A stretch of 64,000 nt of DNA from Kitasatospora paranensis (GCF_039544005.1 NZ_BAABKV010000001.1:3534001-3598000); one strand, 5' to 3'. Counted from the first letter of the stretch, positions 1 through 8,387 are shown. The notes: a model not told the origin generated them from the sequence alone. Program-made: numbers and translations.

Positions 1-2
1 AG

Positions 3-1205
3 CGCGCCAAGTACCTGTTCCGGATCGCCCGGATCGTCCAGGAGCGCTCCCGCGAGCTGGCGGTGCTGGAGTCGATCGACAACGGCAAGCCGATCCGCGA
101 GACCCGCGACTTCGACGTGCCGATGGTCGCCGCCTGGTTCTTCTACTACGCGGGCTGGGCGGACAAGCTCGACTACGCGGGCTTCGGCCCGAACCCGCGC
201 CCGGTCGGGGTGGCCGCGCAGGTCATCCCGTGGAACTTCCCGCTGATGATGCTGGCGTGGAAGATCGCCCCGGCGCTGGCGGCCGGCAACACGGTCGTCC
301 TCAAGCCGGCCGAGACCACCCCGCTGACCGCGCTGCGCTTCGCGGAGATCTGCCGCCAGGCCGGTCTGCCGAAGGGCGTCGTCAACATCGTCACCGGCGA
401 CGGCCGCACCGGCGCCGCGCTGACCGCCCACCCGGGCGTCGACAAGGTGGCCTTCACCGGCTCCACCCCGGTCGGCCGCTCGATCGCCCGGCAGCTGGCG
501 GGCACCCGCACCAAGCTGTCGCTGGAGCTGGGCGGCAAGGCCGCGAACATCGTCTTCGACGACGCGCCCATCGACCAGGCCGTCGAGGGCATCGTCAACG
601 GCATCTTCTTCAACCAGGGCCACGTCTGCTGCGCGGGCAGCCGGCTGCTGATCCAGGAGTCGGTGCAGGACGAGTTCCTGGAGGCGCTCAAGCGCCGGAT
701 GTCGACGCTGCGCATCGGCGACCCGCTGGACAAGAACACCGACATCGGCGCCATCAACTCCGCGGCGCAGCTGGCCCGGATCACCGAGCTGACCGACGCC
801 GGCGAGGCCGAGGGCGCCGAGCGCTGGGCGCCGTCCTGCGACCTGCCGGGCGCCGGCTACTGGTTCCGGCCGACGCTGTTCACCGGTGTCAGCCAGGCGC
901 ACCGGATCGCCCGCGAGGAGATCTTCGGGCCGGTGCTGTCGGTGCTGACCTTCCGCACCCCGGCCGAGGCGGTCGAGAAGGCCAACAACACCCCGTTCGG
1001 CCTCTCCGCCGGCATCTGGACGGAGAAGGGCTCGCGGATCCTCTGGACGGCGAGCCGGCTCAAGGCCGGTGTGGTCTGGGCCAACACCTTCAACAAGTTC
1101 GACCCGGCCTCGCCGTTCGGCGGCTTCAAGGAATCGGGATACGGCCGCGAGGGCGGCCGGCACGGACTGGAGCCCTACCTGAATGTCGAGGCCCGAGATG
1201 TCTGA
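3..1205 (+). CDS. aldehyde dehydrogenase, 5' end outside window
   Basis: This is an NAD(P)-dependent aldehyde dehydrogenase, which oxidises an aldehyde to its acid. The frame is open from base 3 with no start, so the N-terminus lies to the left; 400 codons are visible. It carries the cofactor-site motif PWNFPLMM, the FTGSTPVGR Rossmann segment, the LELGGK segment with the general-base Glu, and the nucleophile motif GHVCCAGSR. The C-terminal SPFGGFKESGYGREGG signature is intact. The stop overlaps the start of a second, truncated ALDH gene, so the two are translationally coupled. In related genomes such pairs lie near deoxyribose-phosphate aldolase; that gene would be left of this window, so a role in removing acetaldehyde from deoxynucleoside breakdown is inference. 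Confidence 0.93.
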   Translation, partial: RAKYLFRIARIVQERSRELAVLESIDNGKPIRETRDFDVPMVAAWFFYYAGWADKLDYAGFGPNPRPVGVAAQVIPWNFPLMMLAWKIAPALAAGNTVVLKPAETTPLTALRFAEICRQAGLPKGVVNIVTGDGRTGAALTAHPGVDKVAFTGSTPVGRSIARQLAGTRTKLSLELGGKAANIVFDDAPIDQAVEGIVNGIFFNQGHVCCAGSRLLIQESVQDEFLEALKRRMSTLRIGDPLDKNTDIGAINSAAQLARITELTDAGEAEGAERWAPSCDLPGAGYWFRPTLFTGVSQAHRIAREEIFGPVLSVLTFRTPAEAVEKANNTPFGLSAGIWTEKGSRILWTASRLKAGVVWANTFNKFDPASPFGGFKESGYGREGGRHGLEPYLNVEARDV

Positions 1206-2100
1206 CACGACCGTGCGTCTTGACGTCCTCAAGACCTACAAGCTGTACGTCGGCGGGAAGTTCCCGCGGTCCGAGAGCGGGCGGGTGTACGAGGTGACGG
1301 ACTCCAAGGGCCAGTGGCTGGCCAACGCCCCGCTCGGCACCCGCAAGGACACCCGGGACGCCGTCGTGGCCGCGCGCGCCGCGGTCAAGGGCTGGTCGGG
1401 CACCACCGCGTACAACCGCGGCCAGGTGCTGTACCGGGTCGCGGAGATGCTGCAGGGCCGTCGCGAGCAGTTCACCGCCGAGGTGGCCACCGCCGAGGGC
1501 ATCGGCGCCAAGAAGGCCGCCGCGCTGGTGGACGCCGCGATCGACCGATGGGTCTGGTACGCGGGCTGGACGGACAAGTTCGCCCAGATCGCGGGCGGCG
1601 CCAACCCGGTCGCCGGGCCGTACTTCAACCTGTCCACCCCGGAGCCGACCGGCGTGGTCGGCGTGGTGGCACCGCAGGCCGGGCAGGGCTTCTCCTTCCT
1701 CGGCCTGGTGTCGGTGATCGCCCCGGCGATCGCCACCGGCAACACCGTGGTGGTCGCGGCCAGTGCCGACGCCCCGCTGCCCGCGCTGTCCCTGGGCGAG
1801 GTGCTGGCCACCTCCGACCTGCCGGGCGGCGTGGTCAACCTGATCTCCGGCCGCACGGCCGACATCGCCCCCACGCTGGCGTCCCACCAGGACGTCAACG
1901 GTCTCGACCTGACCGGCGCCGTCCACGCGGACGGCCCGGGCTCGGCCACCGCCCTGGAGGCGGCCGCCGCAGAGACCCTCAAGCGCGTCCTCCGCCCGGC
2001 CGCCGACCCGGCCGCGGCGGACTGGACGGTCGCCCCCGGCACCAAGCGGCTGCTCTCCTTCGTGGAGACCAAGACCGTCTGGCACCCGATGGGCATCTGA
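1198..2100 (+). CDS. truncated aldehyde-dehydrogenase-like partner without catalytic Cys
   Basis: This 300-residue protein aligns by motif with the N-terminal part of ALDHs: KTYKLYVGGKFPRSESGRVYEV, then the Rossmann segment TPEPTGVVGVVAPQ and IAPAIATGNTVVVAAS. It stops without the LELGGK and catalytic Cys blocks and ends in KTVWHPMG, a sequence normally near the ALDH C-terminus. It is therefore probably not an enzyme on its own. ATG 1198 is preferred over ATG 1183 because a GAGG site at 1188-1191 is correctly spaced and the start overlaps the upstream stop. The arrangement resembles ALDH16, in which an active and an inactive ALDH domain share one chain; here they would be split into two coupled genes. 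The family call is firm and the partner role is inferred. Confidence 0.85.
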   Translation: MSDTTVRLDVLKTYKLYVGGKFPRSESGRVYEVTDSKGQWLANAPLGTRKDTRDAVVAARAAVKGWSGTTAYNRGQVLYRVAEMLQGRREQFTAEVATAEGIGAKKAAALVDAAIDRWVWYAGWTDKFAQIAGGANPVAGPYFNLSTPEPTGVVGVVAPQAGQGFSFLGLVSVIAPAIATGNTVVVAASADAPLPALSLGEVLATSDLPGGVVNLISGRTADIAPTLASHQDVNGLDLTGAVHADGPGSATALEAAAAETLKRVLRPAADPAAADWTVAPGTKRLLSFVETKTVWHPMGI

Positions 2101-2129
2101 CCGGCCCGGCCACGGCCGGACCGGACGAC

Positions 2130-2165
2130 GCGGACCCGCATCCCCGACCGGGGGTGCGGGTCCGC
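2130..2165 (+). terminator. hairpin terminator after the ALDH pair
   Basis: GCGGACCCGCATCCCC (2130-2145) pairs with 2150-2165 with one mismatch. It begins 30 bases after the stop of the truncated ALDH. There is no T-tract, as is usual in this clade. Confidence 0.6.
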
Positions 2166-2264
2166 CGTTCGTCGGGGGCACGGGCAGCCGGTCGGCGGGC
2201 AACCGCCCGTGCGCCTGCGGGGTCTTCCTTCCCGACGGTTCCGACGATCATGGTGGGAGTCACG

Positions 2265-2668
2265 GTGCGGGAGATTCTGGGCGAGGTCGCGGCGGCGGCC
2301 GGCGGCGGTCTGCTGCGGGACGCGCGGGCCCGGCGGGCGGAGCGGCGACTGCGGGCCGGGCTGCCGGTGCGGATCCCGTGCTCGGCACGCTCGGAGCGCC
2401 CCGGCCGGTCCGCCGGGCACGTCGCCGGGTGGCTGCAGCTGGGGCCGGGGGCGCGGTCTTCCGCCCGCGCCGCGGGCCTGCCCTGGAGCTGCCGCTCGGC
2501 GGCTCCTTCCACGCCCCGGAACCGGACGCCTGGTACGACGCGCACTGGTCGGCGACCGTGTACCGGCCGCCCGGCGACGGCGGACCCGTGCACCTGTGCC
2601 TCCCCGCCCGCTGCCTGCCCGCGGTGAGCGGGCACCTGCGCGCCGGTGCCGGTGGCGAGGCGCTGTGA
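2265..2668 (+). CDS. small hypothetical protein, apparent frameshift at 2447-2451
   Basis: I do not recognise this family. Two adjoining frames each show strongly coding third-position bias. The first starts at GTG 2265 behind GGGAG (2255-2259) and begins MREILGEVAAAAGGGLL. The second runs to the stop at 2668 and contains ELPLGGSFHAPEPDAWYDAH. They join at a run of five G (2447-2451): one extra G gives a continuous protein of about 134 residues with a basic N-terminus and a Trp/Pro-rich C-terminal half. Upstream ATG 2250 and GTG 2253 are alternative starts. It has no signal peptide and no obvious membrane segment. Confidence 0.5.
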
Positions 2669-2731
2669 GATTGGCCCGGGTCCGTCCGGACGGTTCCTGC
2701 GGGCGGCGCCGATGCGTCAGACTGGTGTCCC

Positions 2732-3376
2732 GTGAGTGACTCCCCGCTGAACCCTGTGCCGGCGCCCCGCGCCCGCGTCGTCCTGCTGTCCGGGCCCTCC
2801 GGATCGGGCAAGTCCTCGCTCGCCGAGCGGGCCGGCCTGCCGGTGCTCCAGCTCGACGACTTCTACAAGGACGGCGACGACCCGACGCTGCCGCAGCTGC
2901 CCGAGGACGGCGGCACGGACTGGGACTCCCCGCTCTCCTGGCACGGCGAGCAGGCGCTCGCGGCGATCCGGTCGCTGGCGGAGGACGGCCGCGCCGAGGT
3001 GCCGGTGTACTCCATCCCGGACAACGGCCGGATCGGCACCCGCACGCTCGTCCTGGGCGGCGCGCCGGCGTTCGTCGCCGAGGGCATCTTCGCCGCCGAG
3101 CTGGTCGGCCGGTGCGCCGCCGAGGGGCTGCTGGGCGACGCGCTCTGTCTGCGCAACCGGCCCGCCACCACCGCCTGGCGGCGCTTCCGCCGGGACGTGC
3201 GCGAGGGCCGCAAGTCCGTCCCGTACCTGCTGCGCCGCGGCTGGCGGCTGATGCGCTCCGAGCGCGGCATCGTCTCGCAGCAGGTCGCGCTCGGTGCGTA
3301 CGCCTGCGCCGGTGCGGAGGCCGAGCGCCGGATCCTGGCGGTGACCGCCCGGCGGTCCGAGCCGGTCGCGGCCTGA
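2732..3376 (+). CDS. uridine-kinase-like P-loop NTPase
   Basis: This 214-residue protein belongs to the uridine kinase/phosphoribulokinase-like P-loop group. The Walker A motif GPSGSGKSS is at residues 21-29 and is followed by LQLDDFYKDGDDPTLP, the substrate and Mg segment typical of uridine kinases. FVAEGIFAAELV matches the Walker B-like strand, and LRNRPATTAWRRFRRDVREGRKS is the arginine-rich lid region. Its probable role is ATP-dependent phosphorylation of uridine or cytidine in salvage, which suits a window rich in nucleoside genes. The start is GTG 2732. It converges on sigQ across a strong terminator. Phosphorylation of another small substrate remains possible. Confidence 0.82.
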   Translation: MSDSPLNPVPAPRARVVLLSGPSGSGKSSLAERAGLPVLQLDDFYKDGDDPTLPQLPEDGGTDWDSPLSWHGEQALAAIRSLAEDGRAEVPVYSIPDNGRIGTRTLVLGGAPAFVAEGIFAAELVGRCAAEGLLGDALCLRNRPATTAWRRFRRDVREGRKSVPYLLRRGWRLMRSERGIVSQQVALGAYACAGAEAERRILAVTARRSEPVAA

Positions 3377-3430
3377 CCGCACGGCCCCCCGCGCCCGCGG
3401 CGTCCTGCCGCGCCCGTCCGGACACGGTCA

Positions 3431-3463
3431 GGGGCCCGGTGCCTCTCCCCGGCACCGGGCCCC
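3431..3463. terminator. bidirectional terminator between kinase and sigQ
   Basis: A perfect 13-bp inverted repeat, GGGGCCCGGTGCC (3431-3443) and its complement (3451-3463), with a seven-base loop. It lies between two convergent genes. Confidence 0.75.
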
Positions 3464-3571
3464 TGCCTGCCAGGGCCGCGGTCGTCCCCCGTCGGCGGCC
3501 ACTCCCCCGAGTGGGCCTGACGCGAACCGCGAACCCTTCACCCGTCCCCCGACGGGAGTCTCTGTCGTGCC

Positions 3572-4246
3572 TCAGGCGACCAGTTCGCCGAAGGCCCGCG
3601 CGGTGTCACCCGAGCGGTTGAGCTGCTCGTCGTCGCGCAGCCGGCGCAGGGCGCGCCAGATGCTGCTCTTGACGGTGCCGACGCTGATGCCGAGGATGTC
3701 GGCGATCTCCGGGTCGGTGCGGCCCTCGTAGTAGCGGAGCACCAGCATGGTGCGCTGGTTCTCGGGCAGCTTGGCCAGCGCCTGCCACAGCACGGCACGC
3801 AGCTCGGTGCCGCCCATCGCGTCGGTGTCGCCGGCGTGCTCCGGCAGCTCTTCGGTCGGGTACTCGTTGACCTTGCGGCGCCGCCAGGCGGAGATGTGCA
3901 GGTTGGTCATGGTGCGGCGGAGGTATCCCCCGACCGCCGCCTTGTCGGTGATCCGGTCCCAGGCGCGGTAGGTGCTGAAGAGCGCGCTCTGCAGCAGGTC
4001 CTCGGCCTCGTAGCGGTCACCGGTCAGGTGGTACGCGGTGGCGTACAGGGAGGCGCGGCGCTCGCGCACGTACGCGGTGAACTCGGCGATCCGGTCCTCC
4101 GCGTCGGCCGAGCGCTCCCCCTGCGCGCCTCCCTGCCGACCGTCGTCGGTGCCGGCTGCCGCGGGCGTGAGCCGCAGCAGCGTGGCACCTGCTGCCTGGC
4201 GGGCGTCCGGCTCCCCCGAGCCGTTGCCGTTCAGGCCCTCCCCCAT
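3572..4246 (-). CDS. sigQ: ECF-type RNA polymerase sigma factor SigQ
   Basis: This is a SigE-subfamily sigma factor, identified as SigQ by its place divergent from afsQ1-afsQ2. Region 2 is EFTAYVRERRASLYATAYHLTG through LRRTMTNLHISAWRRRK. Region 4 is ELRAVLWQALAKLPENQR through ILGISVGTVKSSIWRALRRL, with the helix-turn-helix at the end. The frame given here starts at ATG 4246 (224 residues), but coding-like sequence continues upstream after a one-base frame change, so the natural protein is probably about 90 residues longer. In S. coelicolor SigQ and AfsQ1/Q2 form a genetic unit affecting antibiotic production and development; the same role here is inferred from synteny. Confidence 0.88.
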   Translation of the reverse strand: MGEGLNGNGSGEPDARQAAGATLLRLTPAAAGTDDGRQGGAQGERSADAEDRIAEFTAYVRERRASLYATAYHLTGDRYEAEDLLQSALFSTYRAWDRITDKAAVGGYLRRTMTNLHISAWRRRKVNEYPTEELPEHAGDTDAMGGTELRAVLWQALAKLPENQRTMLVLRYYEGRTDPEIADILGISVGTVKSSIWRALRRLRDDEQLNRSGDTARAFGELVA

Positions 4247-4524
4247 CGGGATGTCCCGGCCCTGGCCGCCGACGGGAAGAATCCCGCGCAGCGTCAGGGT
4301 CGAGCCGCTGTCGGCCGTGGTCCCCCGGTGGCCGATCCCGTACAGCTCCCCCTGGTGCCCGCCGCCACTGGGGCGGTGGGCCGTTCCGGTGCGGTGTGCG
4401 CACCCCGTACGATCACGGCACCGGACGTCTCGTCGGTCCGCACCTCGTACCTGGTCCGCGGGGCGGCGGTCGAACGCGACGCGCGGACGGCCGCGGTGCT
4501 GCGGGTCAGAAGCGTTGCGTTCAT
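4247..4524 (-). other. probable N-terminal extension of sigQ in a shifted frame
   Basis: From ATG 4524 a frame reads MNATLLTRSTAAVRASRS and RYEVRTDETSGAVIVRG with coding-like third-position bias. The sigQ frame becomes coding-like from about 4350 (GELYGIGHRG) and runs into MGEGLNGNG at 4246. The switch falls at a run of five C on the plus strand (4348-4352), and one extra base there would join the two into a single protein of roughly 317 residues. As given, the upstream frame ends at 4294. A separate 76-residue gene is less likely because its bias collapses after the run. Confidence 0.55.
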
Positions 4525-4650
4525 CGTGCGCCCCCATGGTCGGTACGTGCGGTTCCCTGCTGCCGCCGTCCTGCTCCCGGTGGTGACCGGTGCGTTCTCG
4601 GCGACAAGGAAAATCCTGCCCGCCCGTCGTCATGGCGGTGTCCGCCGACT

Positions 4651-4666
4651 GTCACAGGGCTGTCAC
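4651..4666. promoter_or_regulatory. AfsQ1 operator between sigQ and afsQ1
   Basis: GTCACAGGGCTGTCAC is two direct GTCAC repeats spaced by six bases. This exactly fits the published AfsQ1 consensus GTnAC-n6-GTnAC of S. coelicolor. It lies in the divergent gap, 133 bases before the afsQ1 start and 127 bases before the putative long sigQ start, so the regulator probably controls both directions. Confidence 0.72.
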
Positions 4667-4798
4667 AGCGGCCGGGACCGGAGTCCGGAGCTGTGCCCCA
4701 CCCCGCCGGACGCCTGAATCACGCCTTCCGGTTCCCGCGATCGATCAGCAACCACCCGGGTGGGTGATGGAGAGGCCGCGGTGGGCCAGAATGAGCGG

Positions 4799-5479
4799 GT
4801 GCCATTCCTGCTTCTGATCGAGGACGACGACGCCATCCGGACCGGCCTCGAACTCGCCCTCACCCGCCAGGGCCACCGTGTGGCCGCCGCATCCTCGGGC
4901 GAGGACGGCCTGCAGCTGTTCAAGGAGCAGCGTCCGGACCTCATCGTCCTGGACGTCATGCTGCCCGGCATCGACGGCTTCGAGGTCTGTCGCCGGATCC
5001 GCCGGACGGACCAGCTGCCGATCATCCTGCTGACAGCGCGCTCGGACGACATCGACGTGGTGGTGGGCCTGGAGTCCGGCGCCGACGACTACGTCGTGAA
5101 GCCGGTGCAGCCGCGCGTCCTGGACGCCCGGATCCGCGCCGTGCTGCGGCGCGGCGAGCGGGAGAGCTCGGACTCCTCCACGTACGGGACGCTGGTCATC
5201 GACCGTTCGGCGATGACCGTGACCAAGGACGGCGAGGACCTCCAGCTCACCCCGACCGAGCTGCGGCTGCTGCTGGAGCTGAGCCGCCGGCCCGGGCAGG
5301 CGCTGTCCCGGCAGCAACTGCTGCGGCTGGTCTGGGAGCACGACTACCTGGGCGACTCCCGGCTGGTGGACGCCTGTGTGCAGCGGCTGCGGGCCAAGGT
5401 CGAGGACGTGCCCTCGGCACCGACCCTGATCCGCACGGTGCGCGGCGTCGGGTACCGTCTCGACCCGCCCACGCAGTGA
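4799..5479 (+). CDS. afsQ1: two-component response regulator AfsQ1
   Basis: This is an OmpR/PhoB-type regulator of 226 residues. The receiver domain (about 1-115) has the acidic cluster EDDD at 8-11, phospho-acceptor Asp52 in LDVMLPG, and Lys in VVKPVQ. The winged-helix output domain (about 130-226) ends in RTVRGVGYRLDPP. It matches AfsQ1 of S. coelicolor almost throughout as I remember that protein, a global regulator of antibiotic, nitrogen and carbon genes. GTG 4799 was chosen because it gives the family's N-terminus MPFLLLIEDDD; the GTG at 4760 would add an unrelated leader. The gene is followed 27 bases later by its sensor kinase and preceded by an AfsQ1 box, which suggests autoregulation. 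Confidence 0.95.
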   Translation: MPFLLLIEDDDAIRTGLELALTRQGHRVAAASSGEDGLQLFKEQRPDLIVLDVMLPGIDGFEVCRRIRRTDQLPIILLTARSDDIDVVVGLESGADDYVVKPVQPRVLDARIRAVLRRGERESSDSSTYGTLVIDRSAMTVTKDGEDLQLTPTELRLLLELSRRPGQALSRQQLLRLVWEHDYLGDSRLVDACVQRLRAKVEDVPSAPTLIRTVRGVGYRLDPPTQ

Positions 5480-5506
5480 CCCTCCTCCAGTTGCCGGTGA
5501 GACCTG

Positions 5507-6997
5507 TTGACTGACCTCCAGACCGTGCAGCGCCGCCGCGGCCCGTGGCGCCGGCTGCGTTCGCTGCGGGTCCGCCTGATAGCGGTGTTCGCCGCCGTCG
5601 CGCTGATCACCGCGGTGTCCGCGTCCGGCATCGCGTACTGGCTGAACCGCGACGCCGTGCTCAAGCGCGCCCAGGACACCGCGCTGAACGACTTCCGGGT
5701 GTCACTGACCCGCAACGTCTCGGCGCTGCCGGCGGCCCCGGACTGCACCCAACTCTCCGACCTCGCCCAGCAGGTGGCCTCCTCCGGGCTCAACTACGAC
5801 GTGGTCGTGACGGATCCGGCGCTGCCCGGCTGCGCGGTCTCCACGGACCCGGCGCGGTTCACCCTCGCCGGGGTGCCGCCGACGCTGCGCCGGGCGGTGG
5901 ACACGCCGCGCACGGTCGGACCGGGCAATCCGTACCCGTACCACCTCTACTGGCAGCGGGTGAACCTCGGCAACCGCCCGTTCCTGGTGGGCGGCACCCG
6001 GGTGGTGCCGGGCGGGCCGACGGCGTACATGTTCAAGTCGCTGGAGAACGAGCGGGCCGACCTCAACACGCTCGGCTGGTCGCTGGCGATCGCCACCCTG
6101 CTGGCCCTGATCGGTTCGGCCCTGCTCGCCCAGGCGGCGTCGGCGACCGTGCTGCGTCCGGTGCGGCGGCTCGGCGAGGCCGCCAGGTCGCTCGGCGAGG
6201 GCAAGCTCGACACCCGGCTGGAGGTCGAGGGCGGCGACGAACTCGCCGACCTGGCAAGGACGTTCAACCGGACGGCGGAGTCCCTCGCGCACCAGGTCGA
6301 GGAGTTGAGCGCGCGGGAGATGCAGAGCCGCCGGTTCGTCGCCGACATGTCGCACGAACTGCGCACCCCGCTCACGGCGATGACCGCCGTCACCGACATC
6401 CTGGAGGACGAGGCCGACGCGCTCGACCCGATGATCGCGCCCGCCGTCCGGCTCGTGGTGAGCGAGACCCGCCGGCTCTCCGACCTGGTCGAGAACCTCA
6501 TGGAGGTGACCCGATTCGACGCCGGCACCGCCAAGCTGGTCGCCGACGAGGTCGACATCGCCGACCTGATCATGTCCTGCATCGACGGCCGCGCCTGGTA
6601 CGACGCGGTCGAGGTCGACGCCCCGCGCGGGGTGCGGCTGATGGCCGACCCGCGCCGCCTCGACGTGGTGTTCGCCAACCTGATCGGCAACGCCCTCAAG
6701 CACGGCGGCTCGCCGGTGCGGGTGGTCGTCCGGGAGGAGGACGGCGAGCGGGTGGTAGTCGAGGTGCGCGACAGCGGCCCCGGTATCCCCGAGGAAGTCC
6801 TGCCGCACGTCTTCGACCGCTTCTACAAGGCCGACAAGGGCCGGGCCCGGTCGGAGGGCAGCGGTCTCGGCCTGTCCATCGCGATGGCCAACGCCCAGAT
6901 ACACGGCGGCACGATCGCCGCCGCCAACGGCGAGCACGGCGCGGTCTTCACCCTCACGCTGCCGCTCGCCCAGCCCGTCGAGGAGGACCCCCGGTGA
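5507..6997 (+). CDS. afsQ2: sensor histidine kinase AfsQ2
   Basis: This is the membrane sensor of the AfsQ system, 496 residues. Membrane helices lie at about 22-45 and 189-213, enclosing an extracytoplasmic sensor region of about 140 residues with cysteines at C80 and C109. A HAMP linker follows (about 210-265), then the dimerisation domain with His283 in MSHELRTPL. The ATPase domain has an N box (NLIGNALKHG) and G boxes (DSGPGIPEE, SEGSGLGLSI). The start is TTG 5507 behind GGTGAG at 5496-5501. Its stop overlaps the next start, placing the following lipoprotein in the same operon. The signal it senses cannot be read from the sequence. Confidence 0.94.
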   Translation: MTDLQTVQRRRGPWRRLRSLRVRLIAVFAAVALITAVSASGIAYWLNRDAVLKRAQDTALNDFRVSLTRNVSALPAAPDCTQLSDLAQQVASSGLNYDVVVTDPALPGCAVSTDPARFTLAGVPPTLRRAVDTPRTVGPGNPYPYHLYWQRVNLGNRPFLVGGTRVVPGGPTAYMFKSLENERADLNTLGWSLAIATLLALIGSALLAQAASATVLRPVRRLGEAARSLGEGKLDTRLEVEGGDELADLARTFNRTAESLAHQVEELSAREMQSRRFVADMSHELRTPLTAMTAVTDILEDEADALDPMIAPAVRLVVSETRRLSDLVENLMEVTRFDAGTAKLVADEVDIADLIMSCIDGRAWYDAVEVDAPRGVRLMADPRRLDVVFANLIGNALKHGGSPVRVVVREEDGERVVVEVRDSGPGIPEEVLPHVFDRFYKADKGRARSEGSGLGLSIAMANAQIHGGTIAAANGEHGAVFTLTLPLAQPVEEDPR

Positions 6998-7269
6998 CCG
7001 TACGGAGGGCTGCGGCCCTGGTCCTGCTCGGCGCGGTGGCCGCCGGCTGCGGCATCCGCCCGACCGCGGTGCCGGTGGACGCCGGCGCGCCGGCGAGCCG
7101 GACGGCCTGCCCGACACCGGTGCAGGTGCCCAAGGCGGCCGCGGCGACGACGGCCGCACCCACCGGGGGCGGTACCGCCACGGCCGGGAGGAGCCCGGCG
7201 GCGAAGAGCCCGGCCCCGGAGTTCAGCGTCGCACCGTCGCCGTCCCCCGCCGCCTCGCACTGCCCGTGA
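6994..7269 (+). CDS. small lipoprotein downstream of afsQ2
   Basis: This 91-residue protein has a lipoprotein signal: MTVRRAAALVLLGAVAAGC with the lipidated Cys at 19. The mature part is Ala/Pro/Ser/Thr-rich and has no recognisable domain. GTG 6994 overlaps the afsQ2 stop, so it is translationally coupled to the kinase. Position suggests an accessory protein of the AfsQ sensor on the outer face of the membrane; this is inferred from operon position alone. Confidence 0.8.
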   Translation: MTVRRAAALVLLGAVAAGCGIRPTAVPVDAGAPASRTACPTPVQVPKAAAATTAAPTGGGTATAGRSPAAKSPAPEFSVAPSPSPAASHCP

Positions 7270-7323
7270 CCGGCCACCCGTCCGGGTGGAACCTTCCGGC
7301 ACGGAGGGTGCGTCCATCCCGGT

Positions 7324-7989
7324 GTGCACCGACATGGCACCACCACCCGCACCGGTAACCAGGCCGGGGACGACCCGCAGGTCGAGAACGAGACCGGAGC
7401 GGCGCCCCCGCCGGAGACCCTCCGTCCCCTGCGGACCGCCGGGCGGCTGCTGCTCGTCGGCCATCTCGTCCTGCTCGGCTGGCTGGTGCTCCGGCCGGTG
7501 GCGGCCAGCTGGACGTACCCGGCCAACCTGACCCCGTTCGCCTCGGTCGACCGGGCACTGGCCCTCGGCGGCTTCGCCGGGCTGCGCCAGCTCGCCTCGG
7601 GCGTGCTGCCGATGGCCCCGTTCGGGGTCCTGCTGCCGGCCGCCCTCGGTCGGCTGCGGACCCCCTGGGCGGCGTCCTTCCTGCGGACGGTCGGCGGCAC
7701 CGCGCTGATCGCGACCGGCTTCGAGATCCTGGAGAGCTGGACCCCGGGCCGGGTGCTGAACGTGGACGACATCCTGCTCGGCACCGTCGGCGCCGCCCTC
7801 TGCCACCTCGCCGTCCTGCCGGCCGCCCGCGCCCTGCTGCTGCGGCTCCCGCGGCGGCCGGCCGGCGCGTCGGTGCCCCGCCCGCGGACGGCGGAACGGG
7901 CCGCGGCCGGCCCCTCCGGCGCCGCCCGGCCGCTGCGGGCGACGGCGGCGGCGGCCTGGTCGCCGTCCCCCGCCTCCCGCCCGCGCTGA
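7324..7989 (+). CDS. VanZ-family membrane protein
   Basis: This 221-residue integral membrane protein has the VanZ-like core: a first helix (LLLVGHLVLLGWLVLRPV), a NLTPFASVDRAL loop, a second helix around MAPFGVLLPAALG, a third with FEILESWTPGRVLNVDDILLGTVGA, and a final helix. The ES....R..DVDDIL-type motif is diagnostic of the family. VanZ of enterococci gives low-level teicoplanin resistance, but most actinobacterial members have no known role. The first 35 residues are poorly supported, so the start may lie downstream of GTG 7324. The last 50 residues are an Ala/Pro/Arg-rich tail. Confidence 0.75.
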   Translation: MHRHGTTTRTGNQAGDDPQVENETGAAPPPETLRPLRTAGRLLLVGHLVLLGWLVLRPVAASWTYPANLTPFASVDRALALGGFAGLRQLASGVLPMAPFGVLLPAALGRLRTPWAASFLRTVGGTALIATGFEILESWTPGRVLNVDDILLGTVGAALCHLAVLPAARALLLRLPRRPAGASVPRPRTAERAAAGPSGAARPLRATAAAAWSPSPASRPR

Positions 7990-8203
7990 AGGGCGGGCCG
8001 ACGGCGGGCTCCCGGCCCGGCGCCCCGGCCGCGGGTCGGGGGCGACCCCGAGGACATCCCCGAGACCGGCGTCCGTCGTCCCGGTGAGAGGTCAGGGGCA
8101 CGGATCGGCCGAGCGGCTGACGCCTCCGGCCGCCGCGGCGCCCAGGATGGAGATGTGCCCGCCGGAGAGACCGGACCGGGCCACGACATCCGGGAGTCCC
8201 GTC

Positions 8204-8386
8204 ATGAGCGCCCTTGCCCGCCCCCGCCACCACCGCGTCATCGCCGGCGTCTGCGCCGGGCTGGCCGACCGCTTCGGCCTGGAGCCGTGGACGGTCCGGA
8301 TCATCTTCCTGGTCTCGTGCCTGCTCCCCGGCCCGCAGTTCCTGATCTACCTCGCGCTCTGGCTGCTGCTGCCGCAGGAGGCCTGA
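8204..8386 (+). CDS. PspC-domain small membrane protein
   Basis: This 60-residue protein is essentially a bare PspC domain: RHHRVIAGVCAGLADRFGLEPWTVRIIF followed by a helix ending LIYLALWLLLPQE. PspC proteins are membrane components of phage-shock or envelope-stress responses. ATG 8204 is preferred because GGGAG at 8192-8196 is seven bases upstream; an earlier GTG in frame adds a non-coding-like leader. It stands alone before a strong terminator. Confidence 0.85.
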   Translation: MSALARPRHHRVIAGVCAGLADRFGLEPWTVRIIFLVSCLLPGPQFLIYLALWLLLPQEA

Positions 8387-8387
8387 T

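Noticed and set aside
1236..3455. Long minus-strand open frame of 739 codons
   Set aside because: Overlaps three plus-strand genes and is a composition artefact of high GC; no start signal or domain.
7990..8203. Possible RNA or gene between the VanZ and PspC genes
   Set aside because: Only 214 bases with no clear stem or coding frame; probably the pspC promoter region.
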